A stretch of DNA of 64,000 bases from Vibrio ruber DSM 16370 (GTDB lineage Bacteria; Pseudomonadota; Gammaproteobacteria; Enterobacterales; Vibrionaceae). Positions 61,082 through 64,000 of this stretch are shown in pieces. Under the pieces are notes generated by a model that saw nothing but the letters and a program-made list of their open reading frames with translations, searched no databases and had not been told where the DNA came from. The stretch's first letter is position 1; the number at the start of each line of letters is the position of its first letter. Position numbers and translations under genes: made by a program. Where the stretch lies: the NCBI RefSeq assembly GCF_900163965.1, contig NZ_FULE01000014.1, forward strand, positions 1 to 64,000, in the 5' to 3' direction.

Positions 61082-62064
61082 ATCAGAAATCCTTATTACT
61101 TGATATCAAAAATCTGAAAGTTCATTTTCAGATAGCCTCAAAGTCGGCTTGGCCTTGGTCGCCGCCTACTGCACTCAAAGCGGTTGATGGCGTCAATGTC
61201 CGCCTTTATGAAGGTGAAACACTGGGTGTGGTCGGTGAGTCCGGTTGCGGTAAATCTACTTTTGCCCGCGCGATTATCGGGCTGGTCAATGCAACGGAAG
61301 GTGAAGTGCTCTGGCTCGGTCAAGACCTGACCCGCATGAAAGCCGTTCAGCGCCGCGAAACTCGTAAAGAGATTCAAATGATCTTTCAGGACCCGTTAGC
61401 GTCGCTCAATCCGCGAATGACAATTGGTGACATTATTGCCGAACCCCTGCGGACATTTTATCCGGAGCTCTCTTCTCTGGAAGTCAAAGACCGGGTCAAA
61501 GAAATGATGATGCGCGTCGGATTGCTGCCGAATGTGATTAACCGCTATCCGCATGAATTTTCCGGCGGGCAGTGTCAGCGGATTGGGATTGCCCGAGCCT
61601 TAATTCTACGGCCGAAAATGATCATCTGTGACGAGCCCGTTTCAGCCCTGGACGTCTCGATTCAGGCACAAGTGGTTAACTTGCTCAAAGAGATCCAAAA
61701 AGAGCTTGGCTTGAGTCTGGTATTTATTGCCCATGACCTGTCGGTCGTCAAGCATATTTCTGATCGGGTCATGGTGATGTATCTGGGGAACGTTGTCGAG
61801 ATTGGTGAAGCCGATAAGCTGTTTGCAACCCCGAAGCATCCCTATACAACAGCGTTGATGACGGCAGTCCCGATTCCTGATCCAAATCTGGAACGGCAGA
61901 AAAAAATCCAGATGTTGGAAGGTGATCTCCCGTCACCGATGAATCCACCGTCAGGCTGTGTATTCCGTACCCGTTGCCCGAAAGCACAACCACAATGTGC
62001 CCAAAATAAACCGGTACTCAGTGGTGACGAACAGCACGCGGTCGCCTGCCCTATCGTGCTCTGA
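61078..62064 (+). CDS. oppF: Oligopeptide ABC transporter ATPase OppF
   Basis: A 328-residue ABC ATPase partner of OppD. Walker A GESGCGKST, signature FSGGQCQRIGIARAL, Walker B MIICDEPVSALDV, switch His in IAHDLSVVK, and a C-terminal cysteine extension. The ATG at 61078 overlaps the oppD stop (ATGA); a TTG at 61069 is less likely. Terminator follows at 62079. Confidence 0.94.
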   Translation: MNQKSLLLDIKNLKVHFQIASKSAWPWSPPTALKAVDGVNVRLYEGETLGVVGESGCGKSTFARAIIGLVNATEGEVLWLGQDLTRMKAVQRRETRKEIQMIFQDPLASLNPRMTIGDIIAEPLRTFYPELSSLEVKDRVKEMMMRVGLLPNVINRYPHEFSGGQCQRIGIARALILRPKMIICDEPVSALDVSIQAQVVNLLKEIQKELGLSLVFIAHDLSVVKHISDRVMVMYLGNVVEIGEADKLFATPKHPYTTALMTAVPIPDPNLERQKKIQMLEGDLPSPMNPPSGCVFRTRCPKAQPQCAQNKPVLSGDEQHAVACPIVL

Positions 62065-62078
62065 TTCGTGAATAACAA

Positions 62079-62115
62079 CCTGAAGACGGTGAACTCCCAT
62101 TTCATCGCCTTCAGG
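62079..62115 (+). terminator. Terminator of the opp operon
   Basis: CCTGAAG...CTTCAGG with an inner GGTGA/TCATC pairing, 15 nt after the oppF stop, followed by TTTCTCTGTT. Confidence 0.7.
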
Positions 62116-62226
62116 TTTCTCTGTTGCCCGTATCAGTATCAAAAACTACCTCACCAAACAATTGCTACCAAACTCAGCAATTTTGTTCAAGTTTTCCTAA
62201 ATTGACTTTTCTATCATAAAATAAAC

Positions 62227-63093
62227 ATGATACGCAGCAAGTTAGGTATTCACATGCGAACAGGTAATCATTTCAAATTTGAAAACAGCACTGCGCTTCA
62301 AGGTGTCAAGACACTGACGGCCAATATGCACGATTTCAGTTATGACAAACATGCCCATGAAGAATACTCTCTGGGTGTCACATTACAGGGCAGACAAGAC
62401 TTTTTTTGCTGTCGCGGCTTTCACCAAAGCCTTCCCGGTGGTGCAATGCTCTTCAACCCTGATGATGTTCATGACGGACACTCAGGTGGTACCACTGATT
62501 TATCGTATGTGATGACTTATATTCACCCTCATGCATTGCAGGATCTTTTTCTGGCTCTGGGTGTCAAACCGAATCAAACGGTCCGTGTTGAAGGTGTGTT
62601 ATTTGACGACCTGCTCCTCAAACAACAGATTCTGACCTTCGTCCATTCCATCAACAGCGGTTACCATTCGAAAATAGAACAAGAGCTGGCTCTCTTTCGT
62701 TTAGCCCATACGCTGGTCACGAAATCGGGGACATTGTGTGAAGCAGCCCCACAACGACGTCAGGACGTGTTACTGAATCGAGCCAAAGCGTTCATTCACA
62801 GTCAGTACCAAGACGATTTAATGATTGATGACATTGCTGCAGTCGCTAACATGTCGAAATATCATTTTATTCGCTTGTTTCGGGCACAGTTCGGGATTAC
62901 GCCTCACCAGTACGTGCTCAACTGTCGTATCAACGGTGCACAAAAAGCGCTGGAGTCCGGCCTTCCTACATCAACGGTGGCGCAAATGTTCCGTTTTGCG
63001 GACGTCAGCCATATGAACCGCCGCTTCAAAAAACTCTATGGTATGACACCAAAACAGTATCAAACGCAACTGAGCCTGATACCACAACGCTAA
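62227..63093 (+). CDS. AraC-family transcriptional regulator
   Basis: A 288-residue regulator. The N-terminal cupin-like sensor (H-x-H-E-E-Y-S-L-G-V near residue 40, then FNPDDVHDGHS) precedes a C-terminal double HTH: LMIDDIAAVANMSKYHFIRLF, then GLPTSTVAQMFRFADVSHMNRRFKKLYGMTP (both typical of AraC). It lies just upstream of a LysE exporter on the same strand, a pairing common for amino-acid-responsive regulators. Confidence 0.9.
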   Translation: MIRSKLGIHMRTGNHFKFENSTALQGVKTLTANMHDFSYDKHAHEEYSLGVTLQGRQDFFCCRGFHQSLPGGAMLFNPDDVHDGHSGGTTDLSYVMTYIHPHALQDLFLALGVKPNQTVRVEGVLFDDLLLKQQILTFVHSINSGYHSKIEQELALFRLAHTLVTKSGTLCEAAPQRRQDVLLNRAKAFIHSQYQDDLMIDDIAAVANMSKYHFIRLFRAQFGITPHQYVLNCRINGAQKALESGLPTSTVAQMFRFADVSHMNRRFKKLYGMTPKQYQTQLSLIPQR

Positions 63094-63166
63094 TCGGCGA
63101 TATCCCCATCAAAACCACTGACAACCATTTCAGCCAGTGAACACCATGAAAACAGGTAAATAAGCA

Positions 63167-63766
63167 ATGCTCGAAATATGGACTTATGCTCTGGGAATTA
63201 TGTATTCCCCCGGCCCGGTAAACCTACTCAGCCTCAATGGCGGTATACAGGGACAAACACGCTGTCATCTTGGATTTTTCTGCGGTGTTGCCTGTGCGAT
63301 GTTCATCCTATTTATTAGTTTAAGTTATATTGGTAACACGCTCGTCAATGATGACATTCTCCCTTACATTGCACTTTGCGGATGTAGTTACATTCTCTAT
63401 CTGGCATGGCAACTGATGCGCTCATCCGTGACGCTCAAACAACGGACCTCATTCACACTCTCATTCAAAAGCGGAGTGATGATGCAGCTCCTCAACCCCA
63501 AAGGCCTGATTGCAACACTGCCAATTGCAACGATTCAGTTTCCGGCACAAAATATGACCGAAGCACAGATCGTCTACTGGTCTGTCGCACTTGCATTATT
63601 TGCCGGATGTGCCCCCGGAAGTTATTCGGTCATCGGTAATATTGTCGGAAAACATCTTATGAATACGATCTGGTTACAACGCGTACAACAACTATTGGCT
63701 TTACTCTTGGTTTACACAGCGTTCAGTATCGGGTTCGAGCATATTTATAAAGTCTGGTTCTGGTAA
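63167..63766 (+). CDS. LysE-family translocator
   Basis: A 199-residue inner-membrane protein with about six hydrophobic segments. YSPGPVNLLSLNGGIQGQ is the family's N-terminal motif, and MQLLNPKGLIATLPI the second signature. Probably exports an amino acid or derivative and is likely controlled by the AraC protein upstream. Confidence 0.87.
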   Translation: MLEIWTYALGIMYSPGPVNLLSLNGGIQGQTRCHLGFFCGVACAMFILFISLSYIGNTLVNDDILPYIALCGCSYILYLAWQLMRSSVTLKQRTSFTLSFKSGVMMQLLNPKGLIATLPIATIQFPAQNMTEAQIVYWSVALALFAGCAPGSYSVIGNIVGKHLMNTIWLQRVQQLLALLLVYTAFSIGFEHIYKVWFW

Positions 63767-63844
63767 GCACTAATCAAAAAGTATCCGAGGGATAATATAT
63801 GATGCTCTGGACTGGATAGGAATTTTGTCGCTAGTGCAACGCAA

Positions 63845-63862
63845 CGGGCTCGAAAGAGCCCG
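63845..63862. terminator. Bidirectional hairpin between convergent genes
   Basis: CGGGCTC-GAAA-GAGCCCG, a perfect 7-bp GC-rich stem with a GNRA tetraloop, between the LysE gene and the minus-strand reductase. There is no clear T-run, so strength is uncertain. Confidence 0.55.
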
Positions 63863-63892
63863 TATGTATAGACGAGAATAGGTGACGGAATC

Positions 63893-64000
63893 TTAAAATT
63901 CGACGATCAACTTACCTTTGTTATCCCCGCTAAATAGCAGTTTAATGGCATCCGGCGCATTTTCGATACCATGAATCACATGAGTGCGATACTTCAGCTC
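63893..64000 (-). CDS. NADPH-dependent MDR-family oxidoreductase, C-terminal fragment
   Basis: The last 35 codons of a minus-strand gene entering from the right edge, ending TAA at 63895-63893. The translation ELKYRTHVIHGIENAPDAIK, then LLFSGDNKGKLIVEF, matches the C-terminus of the leukotriene-B4-dehydrogenase/CurA type of zinc-independent medium-chain reductases (I-x-x-G-x-E-N-A-P-x-A...G-K-x-x-V). The rest lies outside the window. Confidence 0.8.
   Translation of the reverse strand, partial: ELKYRTHVIHGIENAPDAIKLLFSGDNKGKLIVEF

Noticed and set aside
1..64000. CRISPR arrays or a complete prophage
   Set aside because: No regularly spaced short direct repeats, Cas proteins, or phage structural genes were seen.

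Overview
The window looks like chromosomal DNA of a gammaproteobacterium, most likely a member of the Vibrionaceae. This rests on moderate GC content, AT-rich spacers, and the combination of an aap amino-acid transporter, a tct transporter, rlmF, an opp operon, PepSY/DUF2946 proteins and methyl-accepting and GGDEF signalling proteins. No rRNA gene, complete tRNA gene or CRISPR array was seen, so the genus is an inference.

Layout. (1) Positions 1-4200 are accessory DNA: the right end of an IS3-family element cuts into a tyrosine recombinase gene. Two small unknown genes, an AbiE-type toxin-antitoxin pair and a truncated hsdM follow, ending in a roughly 500-bp non-coding junction with tRNA T-arm-like motifs. 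(2) Positions 4213-13490 form an amino-acid amide locus: a LysR regulator divergent from aapJQMP and an isoaspartyl peptidase/asparaginase, a second LysR divergent from a LysE-family exporter, and a periplasmic type II asparaginase. (3) 13859-15472 is a chemoreceptor. (4) 15633-20909 (minus) is an apparent operon with a DeoR-kinase fusion, a DapA-family aldolase/lyase and the tripartite transporter TctCBA. (5) 21172-28227 (minus) holds a diguanylate cyclase, a PepSY/DUF2946 metal-related pair, a type B carboxylesterase and the rRNA methylase RlmF. (6) 28325-48583 (minus) is the standout: about 20 kb and 17-18 tightly packed or overlapping genes that look like an uncharacterised small-molecule assembly line. 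(7) 49513-51276 (plus) is a PepSY/cytochrome b561 pair and a HAD phosphatase. (8) 51404-55992 (minus) is an HlyD/ABC-2 export system and a GGDEF-EAL protein. (9) 56538-63766 (plus) is oppABCDF, an AraC regulator and a LysE exporter. A medium-chain reductase runs off the right end.

The 28-48 kb cluster contains one acyl carrier protein, a KAS-like protein without catalytic residues, two acyl-CoA dehydrogenase-like proteins, three stand-alone adenylating enzymes and three FabH-like enzymes. In all three FabH-like enzymes the usual Cys-His-Asn triad reads Cys-His-His. It also has a transglutaminase-like protein with an intact Cys-His-Asp, an alpha/beta hydrolase, a fold-type III PLP decarboxylase, an RND pump with its adaptor, and a MATE transporter. 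There is no NRPS condensation domain, modular PKS or NIS synthetase. The simplest reading is that adenylating enzymes load acyl or aminoacyl groups, FabH-like and transglutaminase-like enzymes join them, the decarboxylase supplies an amine, and the pumps export the product. The product cannot be named from sequence.

A 106-bp structured repeat occurs twice, 38 kb apart, each copy starting exactly at the stop codon of a gene. Several palindromes likely to be regulator operators are listed individually.
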